Below, piece by piece: positions 24,915-34,450 of a stretch of DNA of 64,000 bases (the first letter of the stretch is position 1; each line of letters opens with the position of its first letter). The translations under genes and the position numbers were made by a program. The stretch comes from Bacillus_BD oryzisoli (lineage in GTDB: Bacteria > Bacillota > Bacilli > Bacillales > Cytobacillaceae), in the NCBI RefSeq assembly GCF_036670025.1, contig NZ_CP137640.1, positions 1,646,001 to 1,710,000 on the forward strand, given 5' to 3'. The notes under the pieces were generated by a model. That model saw only the letters and a program-made list of their open reading frames with translations. It ran no database searches and was not told the DNA's origin.

Positions 24915-25097
24915 ATGGCAAAGAAAAATAAAAAGAATGATCCGCAGCAAAAAAACAAAAAGGGTTTTGATTCAGCAGTAATAAATCAAGAGTTTGCCCA
25001 TGAATTCGGCAGTACAGATACAAATAAGATTCATAAAGATAAAGCAAAGAAGGAAAAGGCTTCAAAAAATGCTGGCAAATATAAAGGCGGTTTGTAG
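24915..25097 (+). CDS. Small lysine-rich protein with EF-x2-EF motif
   Basis: 60 residues from the ATG at 24915, with AAGGAGG before it. The ends are very basic (AKKNKKND, KAKKEKASKNAGKYKGG) and the middle reads NQEFAHEFGST. This EFxxEF core also occurs in the two small genes at 8545-8871, and resembles gamma-type SASP repeats. A nucleic-acid or spore-core role is plausible, not shown. It may be read through from ykwC, as no terminator lies between. Confidence 0.65.
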   Translation: MAKKNKKNDPQQKNKKGFDSAVINQEFAHEFGSTDTNKIHKDKAKKEKASKNAGKYKGGL

Positions 25098-25131
25098 GTG
25101 AAACAAACGGCTTCATAGGTTGAATAAAGGG

Positions 25132-25164
25132 AAAAAAGTGCAAGCATTACGCCTGCACTTTTTT
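25132..25164. terminator. Bidirectional terminator overlapping the patA 3' end
   Basis: AAAAAAGTGCA (25132-25142) pairs with TGCACTTTTTT (from 25154). The right arm encodes the last codons of patA. Confidence 0.85.
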
Positions 25165-26301
25165 TACATAAGCTTCAATTCTGTTTAAACCTTCTTCCAA
25201 TGTCTCCATTGAACAAGCAAAAGACAATCTGAAGTATCCCTCTCCGTAGTTTGAAAAGGCACTGCCTGGTACAACGGCTACTCTTTCCTCTTTTACTAAG
25301 TTAAGGCAGAAGTCAAATGAAGAAACATTATTGACTGGTAATTTAACGAAAAAATAAAAAGCGCCGTCAGGTTTTTGAACATCTAGACCCATATTGATTA
25401 AGCGGTTATACACATAATTTCTCCGCTCCAAATAGGCCTCTTTCATCGGAAGGGCATCATTTATTCCTTCTGTTAAAGCCTCTAACGCCGCCATTTGTGA
25501 AATAGAAGTGGCACATGTAACATTATATTGATGAACCTTTAGAATATGCTTAGCGATTGTTTCCGGCGCAAATAAAAGGCCGATTCTCCATCCTGTCATC
25601 GCGTGTGACTTTGATAATCCGTTTATGACAATCGTTTTATCCCGTAGAAAAGAAGCAATCGATACATGCTCTTGGTCATATACAAGTTCACTGTATATTT
25701 CATCTGCTAAAATAAAAATATCTTTTTCAGCAAGCAGTTCAGCAATACTCATTAATTCTTCCTTGCTTAAACTAACCCCGGTAGGATTAGAAGGATATGG
25801 CAGGACAATGCATCTTGTCCGATCGGATATGTATGATTCAATGACTTCTCTTGTAAAGCGAAATCCGTTCTCTCGAATATCAGCATAAACAGGCGTTGCA
25901 CCACAAAGCTTAATAATTGGTTCGTAGCCTGGGTATACGGGTCCCGGCAGGATGACTTCAGATTCTTCGTCCAATATCGTACGAAACGCAATATCAATCG
26001 CTTCACTTGCACCAACAGTGACAATGACTTCAGAGCCTGCACTGTATTCCAGGTCGTATTTTGATTTCATATACTGCGAAGCAGCTTTACGAAGTTTGAT
26101 GTCTCCTGCATTATGAGTATACGATGTGAAATCGCCATCAATTGCTTTTTTTCCTGCCACCTTCACATGTAATGGTGTTGGAAAATCAGGCTGACCAATT
26201 GTTAAGGATATCATTCCTTCGGTTCCGGCTACCATATTAAAGAATTTTCGAATCCCGGAAATTTCTATTTCTTTTACTTTACGATTAATTAAATGCTCCA
26301 C
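25147..26301 (-). CDS. patA: Aminotransferase A (PatA)
   Basis: 384 residues, GTG start with AGGAGG eight bases upstream. It is a fold-type I PLP enzyme of class I/II. The PLP lysine is in NGLSKSHAMTGWRIG, the aspartate that contacts the pyridine nitrogen in ILADEIYSELVYD, and the substrate arginine in FRLSFACS near the C-terminus. B. subtilis PatA, between kinA and cheV, transaminates meso- or acetyl-diaminopimelate-type substrates in lysine synthesis; dapH and dapL lie further along this window. The gene is flanked by cheV and the RDD gene, much as in B. subtilis. Confidence 0.9.
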   Translation of the reverse strand: MEHLINRKVKEIEISGIRKFFNMVAGTEGMISLTIGQPDFPTPLHVKVAGKKAIDGDFTSYTHNAGDIKLRKAASQYMKSKYDLEYSAGSEVIVTVGASEAIDIAFRTILDEESEVILPGPVYPGYEPIIKLCGATPVYADIRENGFRFTREVIESYISDRTRCIVLPYPSNPTGVSLSKEELMSIAELLAEKDIFILADEIYSELVYDQEHVSIASFLRDKTIVINGLSKSHAMTGWRIGLLFAPETIAKHILKVHQYNVTCATSISQMAALEALTEGINDALPMKEAYLERRNYVYNRLINMGLDVQKPDGAFYFFVKLPVNNVSSFDFCLNLVKEERVAVVPGSAFSNYGEGYFRLSFACSMETLEEGLNRIEAYVKKVQA

Positions 26302-26484
26302 AAGTTCAACCTCCTAAAGATAAATTTATTGTAACGTAATTATTTCATATATTAAATAGCCTGCGAAATAATGTTAGTTATTGAATTTTATTTAAAATCA
26401 TCAATCGAAATAAAAAGAATTTACTGAACTAATGGTATAATTTAATGGAATAAATCATAACAAACTTCAAGGGGGGGTAATGGG

Positions 26485-27015
26485 ATGGAGACAACCAATG
26501 AAGTGTATTCTTATGAAGAAAAAAAGGAGTATGGGGGCTTTTGGATCCGTGTTGCTGCTTATCTGATTGATTCGATCATCATAGGCATTCCGTTGAGCAT
26601 TATTTCGATTCTTATTTTACTAGTCTTTTTTGGAACTTCTGATATCACGTATTTGATCATGGCAGATCCAACATATATGGAATCAGGTATGACTGATGAG
26701 GAAGCAATGTCTTTTTTAGCCACTTATTTTGGTTCAATCATTGTAACTTCTATTGTTAGTGTCATCATAGCAGTTGCTTATTTTGCCGGTCTTCATGCTT
26801 CGAAATGGCAAGCAACCATTGGAAAAAAAGCCGTAGGCCTAAAGGTTACAGATCTAAATGGAAACCGCATTTCATTTTGGCGTGGTTTAGGAAGATATTT
26901 GGCCATGTCCTTTCTTTCAGGCATCCTGTTTATCGGTTACATTATGGTAGGTTTGACTGAGAAAAAACAAGGCCTGCATGATTTAATTGCCGGAACAGTT
27001 GTCTTAAAAAAATAA
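26485..27015 (+). CDS. RDD family membrane protein
   Basis: 176 residues, ATG after AAGGGGGGG. Four hydrophobic helices; the RDD signature is in the first segment, FWIRVAAYLIDSII, with the conserved arginine and aspartate, and a second conserved block KKAVGLKVTDLNGNRISFWRGLGRYL precedes the last helices. Some RDD proteins act as sodium-proton antiporters or accessory subunits; this one cannot be assigned. It is monocistronic with a terminator behind it. Confidence 0.85.
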   Translation: METTNEVYSYEEKKEYGGFWIRVAAYLIDSIIIGIPLSIISILILLVFFGTSDITYLIMADPTYMESGMTDEEAMSFLATYFGSIIVTSIVSVIIAVAYFAGLHASKWQATIGKKAVGLKVTDLNGNRISFWRGLGRYLAMSFLSGILFIGYIMVGLTEKKQGLHDLIAGTVVLKK

Positions 27016-27036
27016 AATATAATAGGTTTGCAAAAG

Positions 27037-27069
27037 ATACATCTGATACTTGATCAGATGTATTTTTTT
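27037..27069 (+). terminator. Terminator after the RDD gene
   Basis: ATACATCTGAT (27037-27047) pairs with ATCAGATGTAT (27053-27063) and is followed by seven Ts. Confidence 0.9.
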
Positions 27070-27165
27070 GTAACGAAATGTATTAAAAATTATCCAAATA
27101 TAACTTGTTATCATGTTATATTTAAGGTAATAGATTGAATAAATTGCGATAGGTAGGTTACAGCT

Positions 27166-28071
27166 ATGGAAAATAATAAAGGGATTTTGCTCGAAAGTGG
27201 AACAAATGAACTAGAAATTGTAGAATTTGGTATCGGTCCAAATAAATTTGGGATTAACGTCATAAAGGTAAGAGAAATCATTAATCCAGTATCTGTCACG
27301 AAAGTTCCCCATGCACATAACCATGTTCAAGGGATTATTGAACTGCGCGGAGAGGTTTTGCCAGTTGTAGATGTGGCAAAAGCAATCGGATTTCCTCCAT
27401 CGGAAACACCGGAAAAGGACAAATTTATTGTAACCGAATTTAACAAGCAAAAAATTGTGTTTCATGTTCACAGTGTATCTCAAATACATCGTATTTCTTG
27501 GAATCAAATTGAAAAGCCATCTGAAATGTATCAAGGGTCTGAAAGCCAAATTATCGGTGTAATAAAGCTAAACGGAGAGATGATCCTGCTTTTAGACTTT
27601 GAAAAAATTGTCGTTGAAATTAATCCAAATACAGGGATTAATGTTGAAAGACTTAAAAAGCTTGGTGATCGTGAACGTTCCAATAAGCATTTAGTTGTTG
27701 CTGAAGATTCGCCGCTTTTACGAAAGCTGATCCAAGATACATTAGAGGAAGCGGGCTATCATAATCTTGAGTTTTTTGAAAACGGCAAGGATGCATTTAC
27801 CTATCTTGAAACGATTGCAAAAAGCGGGAAGGTAGTTGAAAGGGAGGTTCAGCTTGTTATCACCGATATTGAAATGCCGCAAATGGATGGCCACCATTTA
27901 ACGAAAAAGGTGAAGGAACATTGTGATTTGTCAAAACTTCCTGTTATCATTTTCTCATCGCTTATAACAGATGACCTGAGGCATAAAGGACAAATCGTCG
28001 GAGCAGATGCACAAGTCAGTAAGCCGGAAATAGCTGAACTCGTACAATTAATCGATCAATTTGCCTTATAA
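27166..28071 (+). CDS. cheV: Chemotaxis protein CheV
   Basis: 301 residues. The N-terminal CheW-like domain (about 1-150, with GIIELRGEVLPVVDVAKAIG) couples receptors to CheA; the C-terminal response-regulator domain has the acidic pair in VVAEDSPLLRK and the phosphoacceptor aspartate 234 in VITDIEMPQMDG. Phosphorylation of CheV supports adaptation in B. subtilis. Presence implies a chemotaxis system elsewhere on the chromosome. It stands between patA and ykyB as expected and has its own terminator. Confidence 0.95.
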   Translation: MENNKGILLESGTNELEIVEFGIGPNKFGINVIKVREIINPVSVTKVPHAHNHVQGIIELRGEVLPVVDVAKAIGFPPSETPEKDKFIVTEFNKQKIVFHVHSVSQIHRISWNQIEKPSEMYQGSESQIIGVIKLNGEMILLLDFEKIVVEINPNTGINVERLKKLGDRERSNKHLVVAEDSPLLRKLIQDTLEEAGYHNLEFFENGKDAFTYLETIAKSGKVVEREVQLVITDIEMPQMDGHHLTKKVKEHCDLSKLPVIIFSSLITDDLRHKGQIVGADAQVSKPEIAELVQLIDQFAL

Positions 28072-28087
28072 TCAGAAACCAGAAGAT

Positions 28088-28137
28088 ACTAAGAAAAGAA
28101 GGGACTGCTCATAAGTGAAGTCCCTTCTTTTCTTAGT
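28088..28137. terminator. Long-stem terminator after cheV
   Basis: ACTAAGAAAAGAAGGGACT (28088-28106) pairs perfectly with AGTCCCTTCTTTTCTTAGT (28119-28137). It also faces the convergent ykyB gene. Confidence 0.85.
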
Positions 28138-28199
28138 GAATTTTTAAGTTATAAGGAGACAAACCTTGCATAACCAATGTATGCATAGAAGTGGAAGAA

Positions 28200-28673
28200 T
28201 TAAAAGTAGCTTTCTCCAAGCTTCTTAAATATCGGTTTGTTATATTTCTTTCTTGCAGGCAACGACTTATTTTCATTTTCTTTAAGACCAGTATAAGTGC
28301 AAAGAATTTTTTTGGCTTGGGTTAAAGAAAGTGAAGCTTTTGGATTTCGCACCTGTTTGTCCAACTTGCCCAGATGTGGGAGTTCAGTAAAATCACTCTT
28401 TGAAGGCGGGAGGTGAAACGTATAGTTTTCACAAGCAATTAATACATCTGACTGCTGCTGGCTGTATTTTGGATTATTTGAAAAATGCAGACCGACCTTT
28501 TTTGCTTTACCTTCCTTTATCAGCTTGTGTAGCGCTGTGTATTTAAGTTTATATAAAAATTTTGGGTTTGGGGCAGTTTTTGCATGACGATTTATAATGA
28601 AGATCGCTTGTGCGAGGGTTTTAATTGTTGGATTCAGTTGAGGTTCTGTTGGGTAATCCCTATTTGTGGACAA
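28200..28673 (-). CDS. ykyB: YkyB family protein
   Basis: 157 residues from a TTG at 28673, eight bases after GGAG; the longer frame to 28733 has no site. The protein is soluble and basic, with the conserved NRHAKTAPNPKFLYKLK (residues about 28-44), VGLHFSNNPKYSQQQSDVL and the C-terminal FKKLGESYF, all shared with B. subtilis YkyB next to cheV. No function is established to my knowledge. Convergent with cheV. Confidence 0.88.
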   Translation of the reverse strand: MSTNRDYPTEPQLNPTIKTLAQAIFIINRHAKTAPNPKFLYKLKYTALHKLIKEGKAKKVGLHFSNNPKYSQQQSDVLIACENYTFHLPPSKSDFTELPHLGKLDKQVRNPKASLSLTQAKKILCTYTGLKENENKSLPARKKYNKPIFKKLGESYF

Positions 28674-28857
28674 TGTGATGTCTCCTTTCCGTATATTGAG
28701 GGTATAGCCTTGTTCATAAATGTAGTTTATCATATTGTCAAGGAAAATAAAATTTATTTATTGTAGTTTATTATAACCCTTTTAGCAATAAAAGAAAATA
28801 AATTCTCAAAAAATTTGCTTAGTTAAATGAAAGATGGAGACAGATCCTACGTGCTCG

Positions 28858-29355
28858 TTACTGAATGATCACACGGGTGCCATTAGGAACCTGTTTGGCT
28901 AGATCTAGGATATCGTGATTATGCATACGAACACAGCCATGGGAAACAGCCTTTCCAATGGAGGAGGGGTCATTTGTTCCGTAGATGCCGTAACCTGCTT
29001 TTGAAAGGGAAAGCCACATGACTCCGAAAGGTCCGCCGGGATTTGGCTGGCGGTTCACAACAACAAATGATCCGCTAGGTGTTCTTGTCAGCATTTTTCC
29101 TATCGCAATCGGGTATGTTCTGAGCAGTCTATTGTTTAAGAAAAGCTGTAAGGTTCTGTTCTGTTTTGAAATGACAATTCGATAGGGAATTTGATTTGGA
29201 TTTGGTAAGCCTGGGATTTGGATGGATTGACCAATAGAGATGGTGCTATTTTGATTCTTAATAAGGGGATTCGCTCTTAACAGTTCTCTAATGGAGACTC
29301 GATAGTCTCTTGAGATCGAAGATAAGGTTTCGCCTTGTTTAACAATATGAATCAT
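28858..29355 (-). CDS. ykuD: L,D-transpeptidase YkuD with LysM domain
   Basis: 165 residues. An N-terminal LysM module (IHIVKQGETLSSISRDYRVS) binds peptidoglycan, and the YkuD catalytic domain follows, ending in the active-site motif SHGCVRMHNHD with cysteine 141. The enzyme makes L,D (3-3) cross-links and is known from B. subtilis as a spore-wall or late-growth enzyme. There is no signal peptide, as in the B. subtilis protein. AAGGAGGGG precedes the ATG. In B. subtilis ykuE follows nearby; here ppx and ppk lie between. Confidence 0.93.
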   Translation of the reverse strand: MIHIVKQGETLSSISRDYRVSIRELLRANPLIKNQNSTISIGQSIQIPGLPNPNQIPYRIVISKQNRTLQLFLNNRLLRTYPIAIGKMLTRTPSGSFVVVNRQPNPGGPFGVMWLSLSKAGYGIYGTNDPSSIGKAVSHGCVRMHNHDILDLAKQVPNGTRVIIQ

Positions 29356-29526
29356 TTATACCCCTCCTTAACCTTTGATTATGGTTATTCTTATGAATGT
29401 GGGGAGCATAAGTTACTTTTTTCTTTTAAAATGATGATTTTTATGTTTATCATACTATTGAAGTAACAAACAATGGTCTTTTGAAGGTTCGGTAACATTT
29501 AGTACATAACAGGAAGGAGAATGGGG

Positions 29527-31062
29527 ATGACGGAAAAAAAATGGGCCGTAATCGATATTGGCTCTAATACAATACGGCTTGTTATTTATGCAAAAAGTCA
29601 TAGCGGCAGTTATAAGGAAGCAGAAAATATAAAAACAGTCGCGAGATTAAATCAGTATCTAAATCAAGAAAATGAATTGCGTACAGAAGGAATTACTCTT
29701 TTGATTGAAATCTTGCAAGGTTTTAAAGAAATCCTTGCCTTTCATAAAATTACAAATATTCATTGTGTAGCGACAGCAACTGTCAGACAATCAAAAAATC
29801 AAGGAGAAATCCGAGCGCTTGTGAAAGAACAAACGGGTTTTGATATGAATATATTATCAGAAAAAGAGGAGGCATTTTTTGGTTACTATGCTGTCTCAAA
29901 TTCCACTCCAATTGATACCGGTATTACCGTTGATATGGGGGGAGGTAGTACAGAAATTACCTATTTTGAAAACAGAAAATTAATTCATTTCCACAGTTTT
30001 CCGTTTGGGGTTGTCTCTTTAAAAAAGCAATTTATTAAAAGTGATCCTGTTACAGTTCAGGAAAGAAAAAGACTGGCTGAATTTATCCAGGCTTCTTTTG
30101 AACAGCTTCCATGGTTAAGGAATTTACAGGTTCCGGTTATTGCCATTGGCGGGAGTGCAAGGAATATTGCTCAAATTGATCAAACCTTTAAAAAATACCC
30201 GCTTGCAGGGATCCATCAATATGTCATGAGTTTTTCCGACCTGCAAAAAATACAAATGTATCTAGGACAGCTTACGATTGAACAATTGGAAAAGGTAGAA
30301 GGTCTTTCAAAGGATCGTGCCGATATTATCATACCTGCATTAGAAGTATTCGTTGGACTTTGTGAATTTAGCCAATCTTATTCTTTTATGTTCAGTAAAA
30401 AAGGTTTAAGAGATGGGATTTCTATGAAAACAAATATGACTGATGAAGCACTTTTGACCACCGATCAAATCATCAATGATAGTGTGGCAGAATTATTAAT
30501 TGATTATGGCGTTGACAGGGGCCATGCAAGTCACCGTGCAAAGCTTGCTGAGACATTATTTGAAGAAATAGGCACCTATTATCCATGCGAGAATAAAAAA
30601 ACGTTAAGCAAATTTGTAAAAAAAGGGGCAGGACTTTATTATCTTGGACAGTATATTGATGACGATTCCAGCAGCCAGCATACCTTTTATTTATTAGCCA
30701 ATCAATCCATTAATGGCCTTTTACACAAAGACCGCTTGAAACTGGCATATATCGCTTCGTTTAAAAATAAAACATTATTAAAACAGTATTTTGCTCCGTT
30801 TTCCGATTGGTTTACGAAAAAGGAAATGGAGGATATCCGCATGGCTGGAGCAGTTGTAAAGCTGGCTACGGCACTCGATGCATCGAAAAGAGGAATCGTG
30901 ACAAAAATTCATTTTGAAAAAACCACAGCCGATACATTTCAATTGTTGATTTTTTGTAAAGGGAATCCTTTTGTGGAACAATATGAAACGGAAAAACATA
31001 TTCGTCAGTTAGAAAAGGTTCTCCATAAAGCAATACAATTGAAATTTATTCAGAGTGAATGA
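29527..31062 (+). CDS. ppx: Exopolyphosphatase (Ppx/GppA family)
   Basis: 511 residues from the ATG at 29527 (seven bases after GGAGA; the ATG at 29521 touches the site). The ASKHA-fold phosphatase begins WAVIDIGSNTIRLVIY and contains the second phosphate loop TVDMGGGSTEITYF; the C-terminal half is an HD-like helical region with HASHRAKLAETLFEEI. It removes terminal phosphate from polyphosphate or pppGpp. It is followed 119 bp later by polyphosphate kinase in the same direction, so the pair makes and breaks polyphosphate. B. subtilis 168 lacks this pair here. Confidence 0.9.
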   Translation: MTEKKWAVIDIGSNTIRLVIYAKSHSGSYKEAENIKTVARLNQYLNQENELRTEGITLLIEILQGFKEILAFHKITNIHCVATATVRQSKNQGEIRALVKEQTGFDMNILSEKEEAFFGYYAVSNSTPIDTGITVDMGGGSTEITYFENRKLIHFHSFPFGVVSLKKQFIKSDPVTVQERKRLAEFIQASFEQLPWLRNLQVPVIAIGGSARNIAQIDQTFKKYPLAGIHQYVMSFSDLQKIQMYLGQLTIEQLEKVEGLSKDRADIIIPALEVFVGLCEFSQSYSFMFSKKGLRDGISMKTNMTDEALLTTDQIINDSVAELLIDYGVDRGHASHRAKLAETLFEEIGTYYPCENKKTLSKFVKKGAGLYYLGQYIDDDSSSQHTFYLLANQSINGLLHKDRLKLAYIASFKNKTLLKQYFAPFSDWFTKKEMEDIRMAGAVVKLATALDASKRGIVTKIHFEKTTADTFQLLIFCKGNPFVEQYETEKHIRQLEKVLHKAIQLKFIQSE

Positions 31063-31181
31063 GCATTGATAAGCTATTTCGCTCGGGCGTAACAAACCGC
31101 ATTTACAATAATGTAACAATAAAAATACATATTTTTGATATTCTATATATGTCGAATATTGTAAAAAAAGGTGTGGGTTAA

Positions 31182-33284
31182 TTGGATTATAGTCGTTTTA
31201 GTCATCCATCAAATTATAATAACCGGGAAATCAGCTGGCTTGCTTTTAACGAGCGGGTTCTGCAGGAAGTTTTAGATAAACGCAATCCATTATTAGAAAG
31301 AATTAAATTTTCGGCTATATTCAGCTCCAATTTGGATGAGTTTTTTATGGTTCGTGTTGCAGGCTTAAAGGACCAAGTCAAAGTGGGGTTTATGAAACCT
31401 GAGAATAAAGCTGGGATGACACCAAAGGAGCAGCTGGAAAAAATATCAGAAAGAGCGCATTATCTTGTTAAACTTCAGGATGAAACTTTTCAACAACAAA
31501 TTCTTTTCGAATTAAAAGCAGAAAATATTCATTTATTAAAGGTTGATGAATTGACCGCAGCTCAAAAAAAATACCTTGAACTGTATTTTAATGAACAAAT
31601 CTTCCCTGTATTAACACCAATGGCGGTTGATGCATATCGCCCATTTCCCATGCTATTAAACAAAAGTATCAATATTGCAGTTTCTATAGAGATGGAAAAC
31701 AGTACTGAAAATCAGCTCAAACAGCAGCTTGCGATTGTACAAGTTCCATCTTTATTAGAGCGCTTTATTGAAGTGCCATTTATTGACGGCACGACTTGTT
31801 TTGTCCTGCTTGAAGATATTATTTGTTATTTTATTTCCAAGCTATTCAATGGTTATAGAATCTTGTCCGTTACGCAATTTAGAATAACCAGGAACGCCGA
31901 TTTGGAAATACACGAGGAAGGGGCCAGAGACCTTCTCCAGGTTATTGAAAAAGAACTAAAAAAACGAAAATGGGGAGCTGCTGTCCGTCTTGAAGTAAAG
32001 GAAAAAGAGTTAGATCGACAAATTTTAGCTTATTTACTTGATGAACTAGAAATTGAAGAGGACGATGTCTATTATATATCAGGTCCATTGGACAAAACCT
32101 TCTTGTTTTCTTTTTATAAAGTATTTGCTTTCAGAAGAAATGATCTCACTTATGAGCCCTTCATTCCGGTACCATCTTTAGAAATCGACGCGAATAAAGA
32201 TATGTTTCAAAATGCTTTAGATCATGATATGCTCCTGCACCATCCATATGAATCGTTTCAGCCGATTCTTGATTTTGTATCAGGAGCAGCTGATGACCCG
32301 GATGTTCTTGCCATAAAGCAGACGTTATATCGAGTGAGCGGAGATTCTCCCGTCATTGAAGCGTTAAAGCGCGCTGCCGAAAATGGAAAGCAAGTCACTG
32401 TTTTAGTTGAATTAAAAGCAAGATTTGATGAAGAAAATAATGTCCAATGGGCGAAGGAGCTGGAGAAGGCAGGATGTCATGTTATTTATGGTATGACACA
32501 CCTTAAAACACATAGTAAAATCACCTTAGTTGTGAGAAGAAAGAATGGTATGATCGAGCGGTTTGTTCATCTTGGTACTGGGAATTATAATGATCAAACC
32601 GCGAAAGTTTATACGGATTTTGGTTACATTACCACAAATCGAAAATTCGGTATTGATGCAACTAATTTCTTTAATTATTTAAGCGGGTATACACAAAAAC
32701 CGGTTTACCATCATCTTGTTGTTGCACCACATGATATTAGAGGAGAATTTATTCTATTAATTGATCAGGAAATCGAATACCATAAACAATTTAATAATGG
32801 GCATATTATCGCGAAAATGAATTCTCTTACGGATAAAAAAATCATCATGAAACTGTATGAGGCATCGTTTGCAGGCGTTAAGATTGAACTAATTATCCGG
32901 GGAATCTGCTGTCTGAAGCCGGGAATTGAAAACGTTAGTGAGAATATTCGTGTAATAAGTATTGTTGGAAGATTTTTAGAGCATAGCAGAATTTACTTCT
33001 TCAATCATAATGGAGAAGAAAAAATCTATTTATCATCTGCTGATATGATGACAAGGAATATGGAAAAACGAGTTGAGATCTTGTTTCCTATTTTTGAAGA
33101 CAAATTAAAGAAAAAATTAAAGCATTTACTTTCACTTCAACTGTCGGATAATCTAAAAGCACGGGAACAGGACAGCGAAGGTGTTTATCACTATATTCAA
33201 AAAGGAGAAAATGAACCTAATATTGACAGTCAGGCAATTCTAATAGAAAGTTCCAAATTTATTATTGAAGAGGTTGAAGAATAA
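31182..33284 (+). CDS. ppk1: Polyphosphate kinase 1
   Basis: 700 residues, TTG start after AAAGGTGTGGG. The four-domain PPK1 layout is complete: N-terminal helical domain (NREISWLAFNERVLQE), head domain, and two phospholipase-D-like catalytic domains with DDPDVLAIKQTLYRVS, the autophosphorylated histidine in MTHLKTHSK, and FVHLGTGNYND. It polymerises the gamma phosphate of ATP into polyphosphate at the membrane, for phosphate storage and stress survival. It is paired with ppx and closed by a terminator. An exact Spo0A-box heptamer lies at 31150-31156, of uncertain meaning. Confidence 0.95.
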   Translation: MDYSRFSHPSNYNNREISWLAFNERVLQEVLDKRNPLLERIKFSAIFSSNLDEFFMVRVAGLKDQVKVGFMKPENKAGMTPKEQLEKISERAHYLVKLQDETFQQQILFELKAENIHLLKVDELTAAQKKYLELYFNEQIFPVLTPMAVDAYRPFPMLLNKSINIAVSIEMENSTENQLKQQLAIVQVPSLLERFIEVPFIDGTTCFVLLEDIICYFISKLFNGYRILSVTQFRITRNADLEIHEEGARDLLQVIEKELKKRKWGAAVRLEVKEKELDRQILAYLLDELEIEEDDVYYISGPLDKTFLFSFYKVFAFRRNDLTYEPFIPVPSLEIDANKDMFQNALDHDMLLHHPYESFQPILDFVSGAADDPDVLAIKQTLYRVSGDSPVIEALKRAAENGKQVTVLVELKARFDEENNVQWAKELEKAGCHVIYGMTHLKTHSKITLVVRRKNGMIERFVHLGTGNYNDQTAKVYTDFGYITTNRKFGIDATNFFNYLSGYTQKPVYHHLVVAPHDIRGEFILLIDQEIEYHKQFNNGHIIAKMNSLTDKKIIMKLYEASFAGVKIELIIRGICCLKPGIENVSENIRVISIVGRFLEHSRIYFFNHNGEEKIYLSSADMMTRNMEKRVEILFPIFEDKLKKKLKHLLSLQLSDNLKAREQDSEGVYHYIQKGENEPNIDSQAILIESSKFIIEEVEE

Positions 33285-33321
33285 CTTTTCGAGGAGAATT
33301 CTAGTTAGCTATATGAGAATC

Positions 33322-33355
33322 AAAAAGAGCAGCACATACACGGGCTGCTCTTTTA
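33322..33355. terminator. Bidirectional terminator after ppk
   Basis: AAAAGAGCAGC (33323-33333) pairs with GCTGCTCTTTT (33344-33354), shared with the convergent ykuE. Confidence 0.9.
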
Positions 33356-33380
33356 AATTGGATTTTTCCAGCAAATGTAA

Positions 33381-34256
33381 TTAATTTGCTTGTTTCAGTG
33401 TAAATAATGTGAGTTCAGGTTTTGATAAAAAACGGAAAGGCAGTCTGGTCGTTCCCAGGCCTCTATTCACATATAAAGTTAACGGGGTTTGTGCATGGCC
33501 GAGTTCATAAAAACCCTCGTAGTAAAGCTCACTGTATGGAGGAGTAATCAATGCGCCGATAAAAGGAATTTTAACTTGTCCACCGTGACTGTGTCCGCTT
33601 AGCTGTAAATGAATTCCTTTATCTATTGCTAATTCTGCGATATCAGGTTCATGTGCAAGGAGAATTTTGTATGTGTCAGGGGGTAAATTTACCGTAGCAT
33701 TTGCCAAATCAGGCTTTCCAAGCATTGCATCATCAAGCCCAATCAAATGAATTCGGCTGTCATCAAGTAATTTAATTTCTTGAGCAGCATTTTGTAACAA
33801 AATAAACCCGCTTTTGTCCATAATATTTTTATAAATATCTGTTCCATAACCGCCATGATCATGATTTCCATAAATAGCAAATTTCCCAAAAGGTGCATTG
33901 ATTTTTGATAGGCTAGGAATAATTTGATCACTATTTGGATACTTATTAGGTTCGTCCATTAAATCACCAGTGAAAAATACCATATCAGGCTGCAACCGAT
34001 TAATACGGTCAACTAATTTATCGAGTTGCTTGATTGTATATTGAAAACCAAGATGTGTATCACTAAATTGAACGATTTTAAAGTTATTAAAGCTTTTCGG
34101 GATGAGGGAATGTTTGATTGTATAGCGGTTGATATCAAGCAATCGAGGCTCTATTTCTCTAGCATAGTAATAACCGCCTGCACCTGTTGCAAATAAGGTT
34201 AAGAGGGACCCTATCGTTTTCTTAATAAACTTTCTTCGTGACATTTTTTTTGACAT
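33381..34256 (-). CDS. ykuE: Metallophosphoesterase YkuE, Tat-exported
   Basis: 291 residues from the ATG at 34256; a TTG at 34268 adds four residues. The N-terminus is a twin-arginine signal, SRRKFIKK followed by a hydrophobic stretch, so it should be exported folded, as known for B. subtilis YkuE through TatAyCy. Metal-binding blocks of the calcineurin-like fold are intact: FSDTHLG, FTGDLMD, YGNHDHGG, LAHEPD and SGHSHGGQ. YkuE binds the cell wall and hydrolyses phosphoesters with a metal. It converges on ppk. Confidence 0.92.
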   Translation of the reverse strand: MSKKMSRRKFIKKTIGSLLTLFATGAGGYYYAREIEPRLLDINRYTIKHSLIPKSFNNFKIVQFSDTHLGFQYTIKQLDKLVDRINRLQPDMVFFTGDLMDEPNKYPNSDQIIPSLSKINAPFGKFAIYGNHDHGGYGTDIYKNIMDKSGFILLQNAAQEIKLLDDSRIHLIGLDDAMLGKPDLANATVNLPPDTYKILLAHEPDIAELAIDKGIHLQLSGHSHGGQVKIPFIGALITPPYSELYYEGFYELGHAQTPLTLYVNRGLGTTRLPFRFLSKPELTLFTLKQAN

Positions 34257-34450
34257 ATTGTTATCCAACCTATCATTGAAAGTACCTTATTATATACTAT
34301 CAAACGATCTTTACTATTAGAAGCCATTTGCGAAAATATATGACTTTTTTCTAATGTTTGTCATTCGAAAATATGTTTTTATTTTGGGTAACTAACATTC
34401 GGAAAAATAAAGTATGGTATAATTGTTCATTATCCACGAGGAGGTTCAAT

